A stretch of DNA of 49,103 nucleotides from Paenibacillus macerans (lineage in GTDB: Bacteria; Bacillota; Bacilli; Paenibacillales; Paenibacillaceae): contig NZ_JAMBOE010000002.1 in the NCBI RefSeq assembly GCF_023715465.1, forward strand, positions 1-49,103, read 5' to 3'. A program made the translations under genes and the position numbers. This document shows positions 1 to 8,577 of the stretch, piece by piece; the first letter of the stretch is position 1; each line of letters opens with the position of its first letter. Below the pieces are notes generated by a model. That model did not search any database, was not told where the DNA came from, and worked only from the letters and a program-made list of their open reading frames with translations.

Positions 1-48
1 CGTATTGCGTTTAAAGGTTTCATCAAAATGTTGACGCTGTTCTCCCAT
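1..48 (-). CDS. N-terminal 16 codons of an IS3-type transposase OrfA-like protein (cut by window edge)
   Basis: Reading leftwards from the ATG at 46-48 gives MGEQRQHFDETFKRNT and then leaves the window. A GAGGTG ribosome site lies just upstream. The pattern, a short basic start followed by (Y/F)-x-E-x-F-K-R, is typical of the helix-turn-helix N-terminus of IS3/IS911 OrfA transposases, which bind the element ends. Only the start is visible, so it cannot be told whether the gene is intact. No clear terminal inverted repeat could be fixed in the 100 bases to its right. Confidence 0.5.
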   Translation of the reverse strand, partial: MGEQRQHFDETFKRNT

Positions 49-330
49 GATACACCTCGACCTCTTTATGTTGTTTTCTATTGTACCAGGTGGCTGTTAC
101 AGCGTGTCTACTTTTTAGTCTACATCCAGATGAGCTCGTTTAGAGCGAAATAGAGTCATTTGGGTCCGTTAGACTGGGAAATACCCGGGAAATGAGCGGA
201 TAAGGTCGCTGGTGTCCGTTAGAGCAGCAACCCCAGCTTAGAAAGTACCAAAGTACTCGGCGCTCCTGATCATGAAAAAAGGAGAAGGGTTCTCGTAGTA
301 GAACAGAAGAGGGAATGAGTATGGGTTTGC
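49..330. repeat. gene-free stretch with two degenerate copies of an AATAAGGTC...GTCCGTTAG unit
   Basis: No gene is visible between the transposase start and the catE promoter. The stretch contains two related units at 148-173 and 197-224 with the shape (A)AATAAGGTC, about six variable bases, then GTCCGTTAG. Two further copies lie at 39541-39567 and 39592-39618. They look like a dispersed intergenic repeat family of this genome rather than coding sequence. The unit is too degenerate to give exact borders. Confidence 0.45.
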
Positions 331-341
331 ATGATAATTCG

Positions 342-405
342 TTGACACACGGCCGAGCTGTAACTATACTGATTACATAATGACCATGTAACCATCGTAG
401 TTACA
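342..405 (+). promoter_or_regulatory. catE promoter overlapped by two nested palindromic operators
   Basis: A near-consensus sigma-A promoter is present: TTGACA at 342-347, a 17-base spacer, TATACT at 365-370. The -10 box lies inside an inverted repeat, TGTAACTA at 359-366 paired with TAGTTACA at 398-405, perfect over eight bases. A second palindrome, TTACAT N7 ATGTAA at 373-391, sits between the arms. A repressor bound here would block transcription of the dioxygenase. In Bacillus subtilis catDE is controlled by the thiol-sensing repressors YodB and CatR; the matching regulator here is not in the window. Confidence 0.7.
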
Positions 406-462
406 CGGATAAATACCACATTACGAGGTTATCCTAACCCATTCGATAGGAGGAGTTTCATT

Positions 463-1341
463 TTGTCTGAGCATGTATCCATTCATCCCGCTGCCCAAAT
501 CGGCAGCGTCTATCTTAAAGTCCGCAATCTGGAGCGGTCGGTGGCTTTTTACCGGGATGTGATTGGCCTGAGTGTACTGCAACATAACGGAAACGTCGCC
601 GAGCTCACGGCCGACGGGAAGACACCGCTGCTGTACCTGGAAGCTAACGAACAGTACCGGGTGATGCCGGAGCGGTCGGTATCGGGACTGTACCATTTCG
701 CAATCCTGGTGCCGGATCGGACCGCGCTTGGTTTGGCGCTGCGCAATCTGATCAAGAATCGGATTCCCATTGGGCAAGGGGATCACCTGGTAAGCGAAGC
801 GTTATATTTAAACGATCCGGATCAAAACGGCATTGAAATCTACGCCGATCGCCCGCGCGATACCTGGCAGCGTAACGCAAGCGGCGAATATATCATGTCG
901 ACCGATCCGGTGGACGTGGACGGTTTGCTTGCTGTTTCGGAAGGAGCCGAGTGGAAAGGACTGCCGCCGGAGACCCGGATCGGGCATGTTCATTTTCACG
1001 TCGGCGATTTGCGCGAGGCGGAGCGGTTTTACTGCCGAATCCTTGGCTTTGAAATTACCGCCCATTACGGCGGGGCGGCGTTGTTTGTATCCGCCGGCGG
1101 ATACCATCACCATATCGGCCTGAATACGTGGGCCGGCGAAGGCGCTCCGCCGGCCCCGGAAGATGCGGTGGGGCTGCGTTATTTCACGACGGCGCTGCCG
1201 GACCTTGCGGCCCTGGGGGCCGTGGAAAGCCGCTTGTCGGCTGCCCAGGTGGCTTATGAACGGGACGAGCGGGGGCGGGAAATCAGACTAACCGATCCGT
1301 TTGGCATCGGCATTAGACTGGTGATTGACCAGGCTGAATAG
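463..1341 (+). CDS. catE: catechol-2,3-dioxygenase-like VOC protein
   Basis: A 292-residue protein with two tandem vicinal-oxygen-chelate (glyoxalase-fold) modules, about residues 13-130 and 171-285, the size and architecture of Bacillus CatE. The second, catalytic half carries histidines in HVHFHV (175-180) and YHHHIGLN (214-221), the expected Fe(II) ligand region of extradiol dioxygenases. Such enzymes cleave catechol-type rings in the cytoplasm and protect against quinones. The start is TTG, chosen because ATAGGAGGAG precedes it at the right distance. It is monocistronic here; catD is not next to it. The palindrome-covered promoter upstream suggests induction by catechols or thiol stress. 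Another VOC dioxygenase substrate is possible. Confidence 0.82.
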   Translation: MSEHVSIHPAAQIGSVYLKVRNLERSVAFYRDVIGLSVLQHNGNVAELTADGKTPLLYLEANEQYRVMPERSVSGLYHFAILVPDRTALGLALRNLIKNRIPIGQGDHLVSEALYLNDPDQNGIEIYADRPRDTWQRNASGEYIMSTDPVDVDGLLAVSEGAEWKGLPPETRIGHVHFHVGDLREAERFYCRILGFEITAHYGGAALFVSAGGYHHHIGLNTWAGEGAPPAPEDAVGLRYFTTALPDLAALGAVESRLSAAQVAYERDERGREIRLTDPFGIGIRLVIDQAE

Positions 1342-1370
1342 ATTTGGCACTTTCAATAGGCAAGGTTCCT

Positions 1371-1396
1371 CACCTATAATATATTACGACGTAATG
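1371..1396 (+). promoter_or_regulatory. TATAAT box followed by a palindrome upstream of the acetyltransferase
   Basis: TATAAT at 1375-1380 is followed directly by ATTAC-GAC-GTAAT (1383-1395), a small perfect palindrome that would overlap the transcription start. The -35 region is weak (TTTCAA near 1351). This may be a promoter with an operator, but no regulator is adjacent. Confidence 0.4.
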
Positions 1397-1418
1397 ATAT
1401 AGGAAAGGAGCGGTTGCC

Positions 1419-2006
1419 GTGAAGCTGTTCCCCCAGCTGGAGACGGAAAGATTTATTTTGCGCAAATTGACCGCGGGAGATGCCGAGGATCTGTTCCACT
1501 ATTTTTCCAATGACGAGGTTACGAAATATTACGACCTGGAGCGGTTTGAAAGTCTCCGGCAGGCCGAAGAGCTAATCCAAAACTGGAACAGCCGCTATTT
1601 GGAGCGCCGCGGGTTTCGCTGGGCGATCACGGTCAAATCGGAAGGGGACCGGGTCCTCGGTACATGCGGCTTCCATAACTGGTCTCAAGAGCACCAAAAG
1701 GCGGAAATCGGCTACGAGCTGGACCCGGAATATTGGCGTCAAGGTGTGATGAGCGAGGTGCTGCAGGAAATTTTGCGTTTCGGCTTTGAGGATTTGGGCT
1801 TAAACCGGATTGAAGCCTTTATCGACCCGGACAACATTCGTTCCAGATACCTGCTGGAGAAGATCGGATTTCACGAAGAGGGTTATTTAAAGGAATGTTT
1901 CTTCGAGAAAAATCAATTTGTTGACGCCGTCCTGTTCGCTTTGCTGAAGAAGCAGTATCTGACCAGGCTTGAGCAATTTCATGGCAAACTGTTTAAAACT
2001 CCATAA
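1419..2006 (+). CDS. GNAT-family N-acetyltransferase (RimJ/RimL type)
   Basis: A 195-residue protein starting with a GTG preceded by GGAAAGGAG. The opening LETERFILRKL and the block GYELDPEYWRQG (about 105-116), followed by a conserved helix and NIRSRYLLEKIGF (about 145-157), are the classic acetyl-CoA binding and motif A/B regions of the RimJ/RimL branch. These enzymes acetylate N-terminal amines of ribosomal proteins or small amines and toxic compounds; the substrate cannot be read from the sequence. It stands alone between a possible own promoter and a strong terminator, so it is probably a single-gene transcript. Confidence 0.85.
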   Translation: MKLFPQLETERFILRKLTAGDAEDLFHYFSNDEVTKYYDLERFESLRQAEELIQNWNSRYLERRGFRWAITVKSEGDRVLGTCGFHNWSQEHQKAEIGYELDPEYWRQGVMSEVLQEILRFGFEDLGLNRIEAFIDPDNIRSRYLLEKIGFHEEGYLKECFFEKNQFVDAVLFALLKKQYLTRLEQFHGKLFKTP

Positions 2007-2017
2007 TAGAAATGAAA

Positions 2018-2056
2018 AAGAGATTTGCTCCGCGAAGGAGCAAGTCTCTTTTTTTT
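2018..2056 (+). terminator. rho-independent terminator after the acetyltransferase
   Basis: Stem AAGAGATTTGCTCC / GGAGCAAGTCTCTT with a short GCGAA-type loop, followed by a run of eight T. It starts about 12 bases after the stop codon. Confidence 0.9.
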
Positions 2057-2143
2057 GCTGATGGAAATACCTGTGGGATGGGTATTATAATAATGATTGA
2101 AAACGTTTAAAATTTTAATAGTGCGAATTGGAGGAAACACACT

Positions 2144-2902
2144 TTGAAACTGGAGAACAAAGCAGTCATCGTAACGGGAGCCGCATCGGGAATGGGCAGG
2201 GAAATCGCACAGCTGTTTGCCAAGGAAGGCGCCAAGGTCATGGTCTCGGATTTGAATTTGGAGGGCGCGAACGCTACGGTTGAACGGATCACAGCTGCAG
2301 GCGGGACAGCTCAAGCCGTGAAAACAAACGTCGCCGTGGAGGAAGACATTCAGCAGTTGGTGGATGCGGCCGTTAAAGCTTTCGGCACGGTCGATATTTT
2401 GGTGAACAATGCAGGGATCATGGATAATTTCGAGCCGGCCGGCGATATCACGGATGAGCAGTGGGAGCGGGTGTTTGCCGTCAATACGACAAGCGTAATG
2501 CGTGCAACCCGGAAAGTGCTGAAGATCTTCTTGGAAAAAGAAAGCGGCGTGATCGTCAACGTTGCATCCGCCGGCGGGTTATACGGAGCTCGCGCGGGCG
2601 CGGCGTATACCGCTTCCAAACATGCCGTGATCGGATTTACAAAAAACACCGGGTTCATGTATGCTCAAAAAGGCATCCGCTGCAATGCGATCGCTCCGGG
2701 CGGCGTGGAAACAAATATCGGGGCTTCGATGACCAATATCAATCCGTTTGGCGCTTCCAGACAACAGCTGGGGATGGCTATTAATCCGCGATTAGGCAGC
2801 GCCGATGAAATCGCCAAAGTGGCGTTGTTCCTCGCTTCCGACGATTCCAGCTTTGTGAACGGCACCGTCATCACGGCGGATGCCGGATGGACCGCCTATT
2901 AA
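2144..2902 (+). CDS. SDR family oxidoreductase (3-oxoacyl-ACP-reductase-like)
   Basis: A 252-residue classical short-chain dehydrogenase. It has the nucleotide motif TGAASGMG (11-18), NNAG (88-91), a catalytic serine in VASAGG (about 142) and the YxxxK pair Y155/K159. The C-terminus, with VNGTVITADAGWTAY, is the usual SDR ending. The start is TTG, supported by GGAGG ten bases upstream. Its substrate is unknown; proteins of this branch reduce or oxidise alcohols/ketones with NAD(P)H. It is followed by a second SDR on the opposite strand. A weak hairpin (AGCCTCC...GGAGGCT, 2915-2946) lies between the two convergent genes. Confidence 0.85.
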   Translation: MKLENKAVIVTGAASGMGREIAQLFAKEGAKVMVSDLNLEGANATVERITAAGGTAQAVKTNVAVEEDIQQLVDAAVKAFGTVDILVNNAGIMDNFEPAGDITDEQWERVFAVNTTSVMRATRKVLKIFLEKESGVIVNVASAGGLYGARAGAAYTASKHAVIGFTKNTGFMYAQKGIRCNAIAPGGVETNIGASMTNINPFGASRQQLGMAINPRLGSADEIAKVALFLASDDSSFVNGTVITADAGWTAY

Positions 2903-2964
2903 GCATGTTAAGCAAGCCTCCTGATCCGGGAATGGAAAAGGAGGCTCACTCTGTTAGCCGGTCT

Positions 2965-3819
2965 TCATTCACTTTTAAGATATTCCCGCTCATAAACCGT
3001 TTTGACCTTGTTCAGTACCTTTTGCGCGAATTTGGTGTAATTTAGTTCTTTAACTCGGCCTTTTTCCAAATACACGCCGGCAAGATCGCCGTGAGGTCCT
3101 AACGCCCCATCGTACAACCGTCCTGCCCCGTAAGACGGCGGCTGGAAAAACAGCTTCATCATCGGCTTCACATACCACGGCAAACCGGATTTTTTGCTTT
3201 TTCGCGCGGTGTTATTGCTGCCTGGGTCGACGCTGCGGATTTTGATTCCTTCCTTGGCGAACTCCGGAGCTGCGGCCTGCGTCCAAAGCGACAATGCCAG
3301 CTTTGAGGTGGCGTAAGGACCCAGCAGCTTGCGGAACGTTTTCGGGCGGTCCAGCGAATCCGGATCGAACGGCTTCACCATATTTGTCACGGCGGACGAG
3401 GTGTTGATCACCGTTTTGTGGCGGCCGTTTTTTAAAAGCTCCTGCAACTCCATCAAAATAATATAAGGAGCGACCGTCATCAGCTCATAATGGAGCTCGC
3501 GCCCCTGTGCGGAGAAGCGCAGCTCGGGAAAGCTCCCGCCGGCGTTGTTGAACAACACATCGATGTATGTTTCTCTCGCTTTAACCTCATCCAAAGCTTG
3601 CTTCAAGCTGTCAAAGTCCGATAGGTCCGAAGCTTGATAAATTCTCAACTGCCCGCTGTTTGCCGCTTGACTAATCAACGCATCGTCCGCCGGAAAAGCG
3701 GACCGGATCAAAGCGGCGACCTGCCAGCCTTCGGACAATAACTTCCGGGTAAGCTCCAGCCCGATACCGGCATTTGCCCCCGTGATTAACGCAACTTTTT
3801 CCCGCTGATTTGTGTTCAT
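2965..3819 (-). CDS. SDR family NAD(P)-dependent oxidoreductase under MerR control
   Basis: A 284-residue short-chain dehydrogenase with TGANAGIG (13-20), NNAG (91-94), serines at about 141-142 and Y169/K173. The inserts around 150-168 and the C-terminal extension resemble retinol-dehydrogenase/protochlorophyllide-reductase-like SDRs. The ATG at 3817-3819 was chosen because AGGAGG stands in front; the longer reading frame upstream merely runs through the operator DNA. It is divergent from a MerR regulator, and both promoters have the 19-base spacer and central palindrome of MerR-activated genes, so the enzyme is probably induced by the ligand of that regulator. Its substrate is unknown. Confidence 0.83.
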   Translation of the reverse strand: MNTNQREKVALITGANAGIGLELTRKLLSEGWQVAALIRSAFPADDALISQAANSGQLRIYQASDLSDFDSLKQALDEVKARETYIDVLFNNAGGSFPELRFSAQGRELHYELMTVAPYIILMELQELLKNGRHKTVINTSSAVTNMVKPFDPDSLDRPKTFRKLLGPYATSKLALSLWTQAAAPEFAKEGIKIRSVDPGSNNTARKSKKSGLPWYVKPMMKLFFQPPSYGAGRLYDGALGPHGDLAGVYLEKGRVKELNYTKFAQKVLNKVKTVYEREYLKSE

Positions 3820-3874
3820 ATCATGATGCCTCCTATTTTTTTCGGAATTTTGGGTTCCCCTGCTGATAGGGCAC

Positions 3875-3905
3875 ATTGTATGACTTGGAGCCGGCTCCAA
3901 GTCAA
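3875..3905 (-). promoter_or_regulatory. MerR-type promoter/operator of the SDR gene
   Basis: On the minus strand TTGACT (3905-3900), a 19-base spacer and TACAAT (3880-3875). The spacer is filled by a perfect 24-base palindrome (3881-3904), core CTTGGAGCCGGCTCCAAG. An overlong spacer with a central palindrome is the hallmark of promoters that MerR-family proteins activate by twisting the DNA. Confidence 0.85.
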
Positions 3906-3945
3906 GGCGGGATTTGCAGAAATTTTTCAAAAAGACATATCAAGC

Positions 3946-3976
3946 TTGACTTGGAGCCAGCTCCAAGTTGTAAAAT
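3946..3976 (+). promoter_or_regulatory. MerR-type promoter/operator of the regulator gene
   Basis: TTGACT (3946-3951), a 19-base spacer and TAAAAT (3971-3976), with the palindrome ACTTGGAGC-CA-GCTCCAAGT at 3949-3968. The operator is almost the same as that in front of the divergent SDR, indicating that the regulator controls itself too. Confidence 0.83.
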
Positions 3977-4010
3977 TCAAATAAAAGCTAAAGTGCTGGA
4001 GGGGAACCGG

Positions 4011-4499
4011 ATGAATGAAACCGAAGTTTTCTCGATCAAACAAACCGCGGAGCAAACCGGAATTACCGAGGACACGATTCGCTACTATGAGAAGATCGCG
4101 CTGCTTCCGCGAGCCGAACGCAAACCAAACGGCCACCGCGTTTACTATCCGGAGGATGTCGACACGATCAAGCTGATTTCCTGCCTGAAAAAGACGGGGA
4201 TGGCGCTCGACGAAATGCGTCCGTTTCTGACGGTAAGTGCCGATGCCGATCCCGTGGACCATCCCGAGCTCGTCCAGCTCATGATAAATCACCGGGCAAA
4301 CATCGTCAGTCAAATCGCCTCCCTGCAGCAGGTGGTCGATTTTATCGATTTGAAGCTGGAGCAAGGGGTGCGGCGTCAGGAGTGTTCGGACCAAGATACG
4401 GGGAACGACAACGGTACACAAAACATAGGCGCCGGGAAAAGAAACCAAAAATCGCTCCATGAAATGAAGTTCTTTACAGATTACACCGGTACAAAGTGA
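4011..4499 (+). CDS. MerR family transcriptional regulator
   Basis: A 162-residue protein with the MerR winged helix at the N-terminus: FSIKQTAEQTGITEDTIRYYEK (about 6-27), then the wing LPRAERKPNGHRVYYPEDVD, then a coiled-coil dimerisation helix. The ATG at 4011 follows GGAGGGG; the upstream in-frame extension is operator DNA. The C-terminal tail (after about residue 120) is polar and carries one cysteine, not the cysteine pattern of metal sensors, so a small organic or redox signal is more likely. It is divergent from and probably activates the SDR at 2965-3819. Confidence 0.88.
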   Translation: MNETEVFSIKQTAEQTGITEDTIRYYEKIALLPRAERKPNGHRVYYPEDVDTIKLISCLKKTGMALDEMRPFLTVSADADPVDHPELVQLMINHRANIVSQIASLQQVVDFIDLKLEQGVRRQECSDQDTGNDNGTQNIGAGKRNQKSLHEMKFFTDYTGTK

Positions 4500-4511
4500 A
4501 TGTTTGTAACC

Positions 4512-4557
4512 ATCCGCGAAAGCCCGTCAGGGGGAGTTTTTTTGCGGATTTTTTTTA
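4512..4557 (+). terminator. probable terminator after the MerR gene
   Basis: ATCCGC (4512-4517) pairs with GCGGAT (4544-4549) and is followed by a T-run to 4557. The loop is long, but the adjacent AAA/TTT can extend pairing. Confidence 0.6.
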
Positions 4558-4648
4558 TTGAAGATTCCTCTATCTTTTGCCATAATAAGCGAAGCGGACG
4601 GCCTGCCAGGAAAAACGGCGGAGCCGTAATCAAAAGGGGGAACGTCGT

Positions 4649-4918
4649 TTGAAAGGAATCATTACGGTTGTCGGCAAGGACAAGGTTGGTATTATTGCGA
4701 AGGTATGCACGTATTTGGCGGATCATAACGTTAACATTCTGGATATATCGCAGACCATCATTCAAGGGTATTTCAACATGATGATGATCGTGGACATTTC
4801 AGCGCCGTCGAAATCGTTTGAGCTTCTCGTCGAAGACCTGCAGCAGTTAGGGACATCCATCGGCGTGGAAATCAAGCTGCAGCATGAGGATATTTTCAAC
4901 ATCATGCACCGCATCTAA
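4649..4918 (+). CDS. ACT domain protein (UPF0237 family)
   Basis: An 89-residue protein made of a single ACT domain: [18 protein letters not shown] at the start, then [11 protein letters not shown] and the hydrophobic strand [10 protein letters not shown]. It belongs to the small UPF0237 (GcvR-like) group, thought to bind a small ligand such as an amino acid. The start is TTG preceded by AAGGGGG. Only 22 bases separate it from the DUF711 gene, its usual partner in Bacillota and archaea, so the two are very likely one operon and act together. Confidence 0.88.
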   Translation: MKGIITVVGKDKVGIIAKVCTYLADHNVNILDISQTIIQGYFNMMMIVDISAPSKSFELLVEDLQQLGTSIGVEIKLQHEDIFNIMHRI

Positions 4919-4940
4919 GGAACGGGAAGGGGAGAAAACC

Positions 4941-6299
4941 ATGATTTCACGCGTGGAAGTGCAGGAAACGAACTCGATGATCCGGGAAATGAATCTCGAT
5001 GTGCGTACGATTACGATGGGCATCAGTCTGATGGACTGCGCTCATGAAGATATGGACGTATTCAACCGGAAAATCTACGACAAAATTACCCGCCTTGCGG
5101 AGAACCTGGTCAAAACGGGCGAGGACCTGGAAAAACAGTTTGGTGTTCCGATCGTCAACAAACGGATTTCCGTGACGCCGGTTTCGATCGCTGCGGGCGG
5201 TCTCAAAACCGATACGTATGTGCCGGTCGCGGAAACGCTCGACAGAGCGGCCAAAGAGGTCGGCGTCAATTTTATCGGCGGCTTTTCCGCGCTTGTGCAA
5301 AAAGGCTTCACGGCCGGCGACCGCCTGCTGATCGAAAGCATTCCGGAAGCGCTGGCCGTGACGGAGCGGGTATGCTCCTCGGTGAATGTCGGCTCCTCAC
5401 GCAGCGGCATCAATATGGACGCCGTCAAGCTGATGGGCGACATCATCGTGCGCACCGCCGAACGGACGGCGGACCGGGGTTCGATCGGCTGCGCCAAACT
5501 GGTCGTGTTTTGCAACGCGGTCGAGGATAATCCGTTTATGGCCGGCGCTTTCCACGGCGTGGGCGAACAGGAATGCGTCATCAACGTCGGCGTCAGCGGG
5601 CCCGGCGTGGTTAAGCGGGCTTTGGAGGAAGTGCAGGGCAAAGACTTCGAAACATTGTGCGAAACGATCAAACGGACGGCCTTCAAAGTGACCCGGGTCG
5701 GGCAACTGATTGCCCAGGAAGCGTCCAAGCGGCTGGAGGTGCCTTTCGGGATCATCGATCTGTCGCTGGCGCCGACGCCGGAAATCGGCGATTCCATCGC
5801 GGAAATTTTCCAGACGATGGGCTTGGAGGAAGCAGGAGCGCCGGGCACAACGGCCGCGCTGGCGATTTTGAACGATAACGTGAAAAAAGGCGGGGTGATG
5901 GCCTCCTCCTATGTCGGCGGACTCAGCGGGGCGTTCATCCCGGTCAGCGAGGACCACGGCATGATCGAAGCGGTGCAGCGCGGCGCGCTGACGCTGGAGA
6001 AGCTGGAGGCGATGACGTGCGTCTGCTCCGTCGGGCTGGATATGATCGCGATCCCAGGCAGCACGAGCAAAGCGACGATCTCCGGCATTATCGCCGACGA
6101 GGCGGCGATCGGCATGGTCAACCATAAAACGACCGCCGTGCGTATCATTCCGGTGATCGGCAAGGATGTCGGCGAGGTCGTGGAATTTGGCGGTCTGCTT
6201 GGCTATGCGCCGATCATGCCGGTCAACTCGTTTGGCTGCGCGCCGTTCATCGAGCGGGGCGGCCGCATTCCGGCGCCGATCCACAGCTTTAAAAACTGA
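4941..6299 (+). CDS. PFL family protein, DUF711/UPF0210
   Basis: A 452-residue cytoplasmic protein of the UPF0210 (DUF711) family, recognised from the opening [18 protein letters not shown], the central [13 protein letters not shown] and the C-terminal [13 protein letters not shown] ending. The family is distantly related to pyruvate-formate-lyase-like proteins, but its reaction has not been established. The ATG at 4941 follows GGGGAG; an upstream in-frame extension overlaps the ACT gene and is not needed. It forms a pair with the ACT-domain gene just before it, which may sense a metabolite for it. Confidence 0.87.
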   Translation: MISRVEVQETNSMIREMNLDVRTITMGISLMDCAHEDMDVFNRKIYDKITRLAENLVKTGEDLEKQFGVPIVNKRISVTPVSIAAGGLKTDTYVPVAETLDRAAKEVGVNFIGGFSALVQKGFTAGDRLLIESIPEALAVTERVCSSVNVGSSRSGINMDAVKLMGDIIVRTAERTADRGSIGCAKLVVFCNAVEDNPFMAGAFHGVGEQECVINVGVSGPGVVKRALEEVQGKDFETLCETIKRTAFKVTRVGQLIAQEASKRLEVPFGIIDLSLAPTPEIGDSIAEIFQTMGLEEAGAPGTTAALAILNDNVKKGGVMASSYVGGLSGAFIPVSEDHGMIEAVQRGALTLEKLEAMTCVCSVGLDMIAIPGSTSKATISGIIADEAAIGMVNHKTTAVRIIPVIGKDVGEVVEFGGLLGYAPIMPVNSFGCAPFIERGGRIPAPIHSFKN

Positions 6300-6343
6300 T
6301 AGATAGAACGGACGACAGGTCCGTAAACAGAGGTGCATGGACG

Positions 6344-8323
6344 TTGAACAAAACGATCGGCCTGCTGGCCCATGTCGATGCAGGCAAAACGACTTTTGCC
6401 GAAGCGTTGTTGTATCGTACGCAGGCGATCCGCAGCCGGGGGAGAGTGGATCACCGGAACGCCTTTTTGGATGGTCACGAGATTGAAAAGGCGCGCGGCA
6501 TCACCGTGTTTGCCGATCAGGCGGAAATGACGTACGGGAATTCCGTTTATTATTTGCTGGACACGCCCGGGCACGTCGATTTCTCGGCGGAAATGGAACG
6601 CGCTTTACAAACATTGGACTACGCCGTCATGATCGTCAGCGCGGTTGAAGGGGTGGAGGGCCATACGGAAACGGTGTGGGAGCTCCTTCGCGCATACGGT
6701 ATTCCGGTGTTTTTTTTCATCAATAAAATCGACCGTACCGGGGCGGATCCGGAACGCGTACTGACGGACATCCGCCGGCAGCTGACCGATAACGTGCTGG
6801 ATCTTGCCGCCTTTGACCCGAACCATTGGGAGGATTCGCTGAAGGCCTGGCTCGCGGAACGGGACGAAACACTGCTCGAGCCTTATCTCGAGGGGACGTT
6901 GGACGACCGGGAATGGACCGGACACCTGATCCGCCTGATTCGCGGCAGGAAGGTATTTCCCTGCATGCAAGGGTCGGCGCTGCTGGATACCGGCATCGAT
7001 GTTTTTCTAGAGCACCTGGACGGGCTGACGGTCACAGCGTATGACAATCAGCTTCCTTTTGCCGGCCGGGTTCATAAAATCCGCCATGACGAGCAGGGGG
7101 CGCGAATTACGTTTATTAAAGCCCTGCAGGGCGCACTGAGGGTGCGCGGCGAAGTGGAATACGGTACGGAGGAAGCCCGTAAATCGGAGAAAATTACGAC
7201 TATCCAGAAAGTTAACGGGCAGCGCTACACCCAAACCGATTCGGTAAGCGCAGGTGAGTTGTTTGCCGTTACGGGATTAACCTCGGCGCTCCCGGGGCAG
7301 GGCGTCGGCGCCATTCTGGATGCCGCTCCGCCCCAGCTTGCGCCGGCCTTGCAATCCAAAGTGCTGTTCGAACCTGTGCTGCATATCAAGGAAGTGCTGC
7401 GGGTGTTCCAAATACTGGATGAGGAAGACCCGGCTTTGGGGACAAGCTGGGACGAGCATCTGCAGGAGCTGCATATTCACGTCATGGGCAAGATACAGCT
7501 TGAAATTTTGCGGCAGCTGGTGCAGGAACGCTTCGGTCTTGAAGTATCCTTCGGGCCCCCCGAAATTCTCTATAAAGAGACGATTGCGGGGCCGGTATAC
7601 GGCTGCGGCCATTTCGAGCCGCTTGGCCATTATGCCGAGGTGCATTTGCGGCTGGCTCCGGCGGTGCGAAACAGCGGTGTCACGTTTGTGAACGAATGCC
7701 ATCCCGACGAACTGGCGGGAGGATATCAGAACCTGGTCGGCCAGCATGTGACGGAGCAAGCGCATCACGGGCTCTTGACCGGTTCGCCGCTCACGGACGT
7801 GCAGATTACCTTGCTCACCGGCCGTTCGCATAACAAGCACACCAGCGGGGGAGACTTCCGCGAAGCGTCTTTCCGGGCGATCAGACAAGCCTTGGAGCAG
7901 GCGGAAAATGTGCTGCTTGAACCGGTATACCACGTAAAAATCAAAGTGGACACGGAGCATTTGGGCAAGGTGCTGACCGATATCCAGCAGGCTCATGGCC
8001 GGTTTGATCCCCCGGAGCTGACGGAGAGTTTGGCGGTAATCACTGGCGTCGTTCCCGCCGCTACTTTTTTGGATTACAGTACGGTTTTGGCGTCCATGAC
8101 GCACGGCAAAGGTTCCATCTCGCTGAAGTTCGGCGGTTATGAAGCCTGCCATAATCCTGGAGAAGTCATCCGCCTTCAAAACTATGATAAAAATGGGGAT
8201 CCGGCCTATACCTCATCCTCCATTTTTTGCGCGAAGGGCCAGTCCTATTCCGTGCCTTGGGATGAAGCCGAAAGGCACATGCATGTTCAGGTACAGCCCG
8301 AACAAGCGGATCCCCGAGGATAA
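6344..8323 (+). CDS. Tet(M)-like ribosomal-protection translational GTPase
   Basis: A 659-residue EF-G-type GTPase, close to the 640 residues of Tet(M)/Tet(O). GTPase motifs: AHVDAGKTT (9-17), RGIT (about 51-54), DTPGH (about 73-77), NKID (about 127-130); these are followed by beta-barrel, EF-G III/V-type and domain IV-like regions. Ribosomal protection proteins bind the 70S ribosome and eject tetracycline. Chromosomal members in Bacillus and Paenibacillus often give low or no resistance, so the antibiotic role is uncertain. The start is TTG after AGAGGTG. It lies 44 bases after the DUF711 gene and may share its transcript. Confidence 0.85.
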   Translation: MNKTIGLLAHVDAGKTTFAEALLYRTQAIRSRGRVDHRNAFLDGHEIEKARGITVFADQAEMTYGNSVYYLLDTPGHVDFSAEMERALQTLDYAVMIVSAVEGVEGHTETVWELLRAYGIPVFFFINKIDRTGADPERVLTDIRRQLTDNVLDLAAFDPNHWEDSLKAWLAERDETLLEPYLEGTLDDREWTGHLIRLIRGRKVFPCMQGSALLDTGIDVFLEHLDGLTVTAYDNQLPFAGRVHKIRHDEQGARITFIKALQGALRVRGEVEYGTEEARKSEKITTIQKVNGQRYTQTDSVSAGELFAVTGLTSALPGQGVGAILDAAPPQLAPALQSKVLFEPVLHIKEVLRVFQILDEEDPALGTSWDEHLQELHIHVMGKIQLEILRQLVQERFGLEVSFGPPEILYKETIAGPVYGCGHFEPLGHYAEVHLRLAPAVRNSGVTFVNECHPDELAGGYQNLVGQHVTEQAHHGLLTGSPLTDVQITLLTGRSHNKHTSGGDFREASFRAIRQALEQAENVLLEPVYHVKIKVDTEHLGKVLTDIQQAHGRFDPPELTESLAVITGVVPAATFLDYSTVLASMTHGKGSISLKFGGYEACHNPGEVIRLQNYDKNGDPAYTSSSIFCAKGQSYSVPWDEAERHMHVQVQPEQADPRG

Positions 8324-8440
8324 ATGCAAATCGTTACATCGTGAAACCTGCCTTTTTTTTCGTTCCGGGGCATCCAACCAATCCAACATTTCCATCGCGT
8401 CATATGCTTAAGTAGATTGAAAGGAAGGGAGGAATCACCG

Positions 8441-8530
8441 ATGTCGTGTTTTAGAGGCGGTTTTACGAGCACCGGAGTCATCCTGGTTTTGTTCATCCTT
8501 TTGGTAATTGTTTTGACTGCCTGGATCTAA
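8441..8530 (+). CDS. YjcZ-type sporulation micro-protein (29 aa)
   Basis: A 29-codon gene with a strong ribosome site (AAGGAAGGGAGG) upstream of its ATG. The product has a short glycine-containing head (FRGGFTSTG) followed by one transmembrane helix rich in V, I and L and a terminal W-I. This head-plus-helix plan matches the YjcZ family of tiny spore-associated membrane proteins found in many copies in Bacillus and Paenibacillus. A terminator follows. The role is unknown. Confidence 0.75.
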   Translation: MSCFRGGFTSTGVILVLFILLVIVLTAWI

Positions 8531-8577
8531 ATCTACTTGAACCAGGAAAACGCATATGACGGGGTTTAGGATTTACC

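Noticed and set aside
3820..3930. N-terminal extension of the SDR gene (and 3876-4010 for the MerR gene)
   Set aside because: The added residues (LDLEPAPS in both) are translations of the two palindromic operators; good ribosome sites stand before the inner ATGs.
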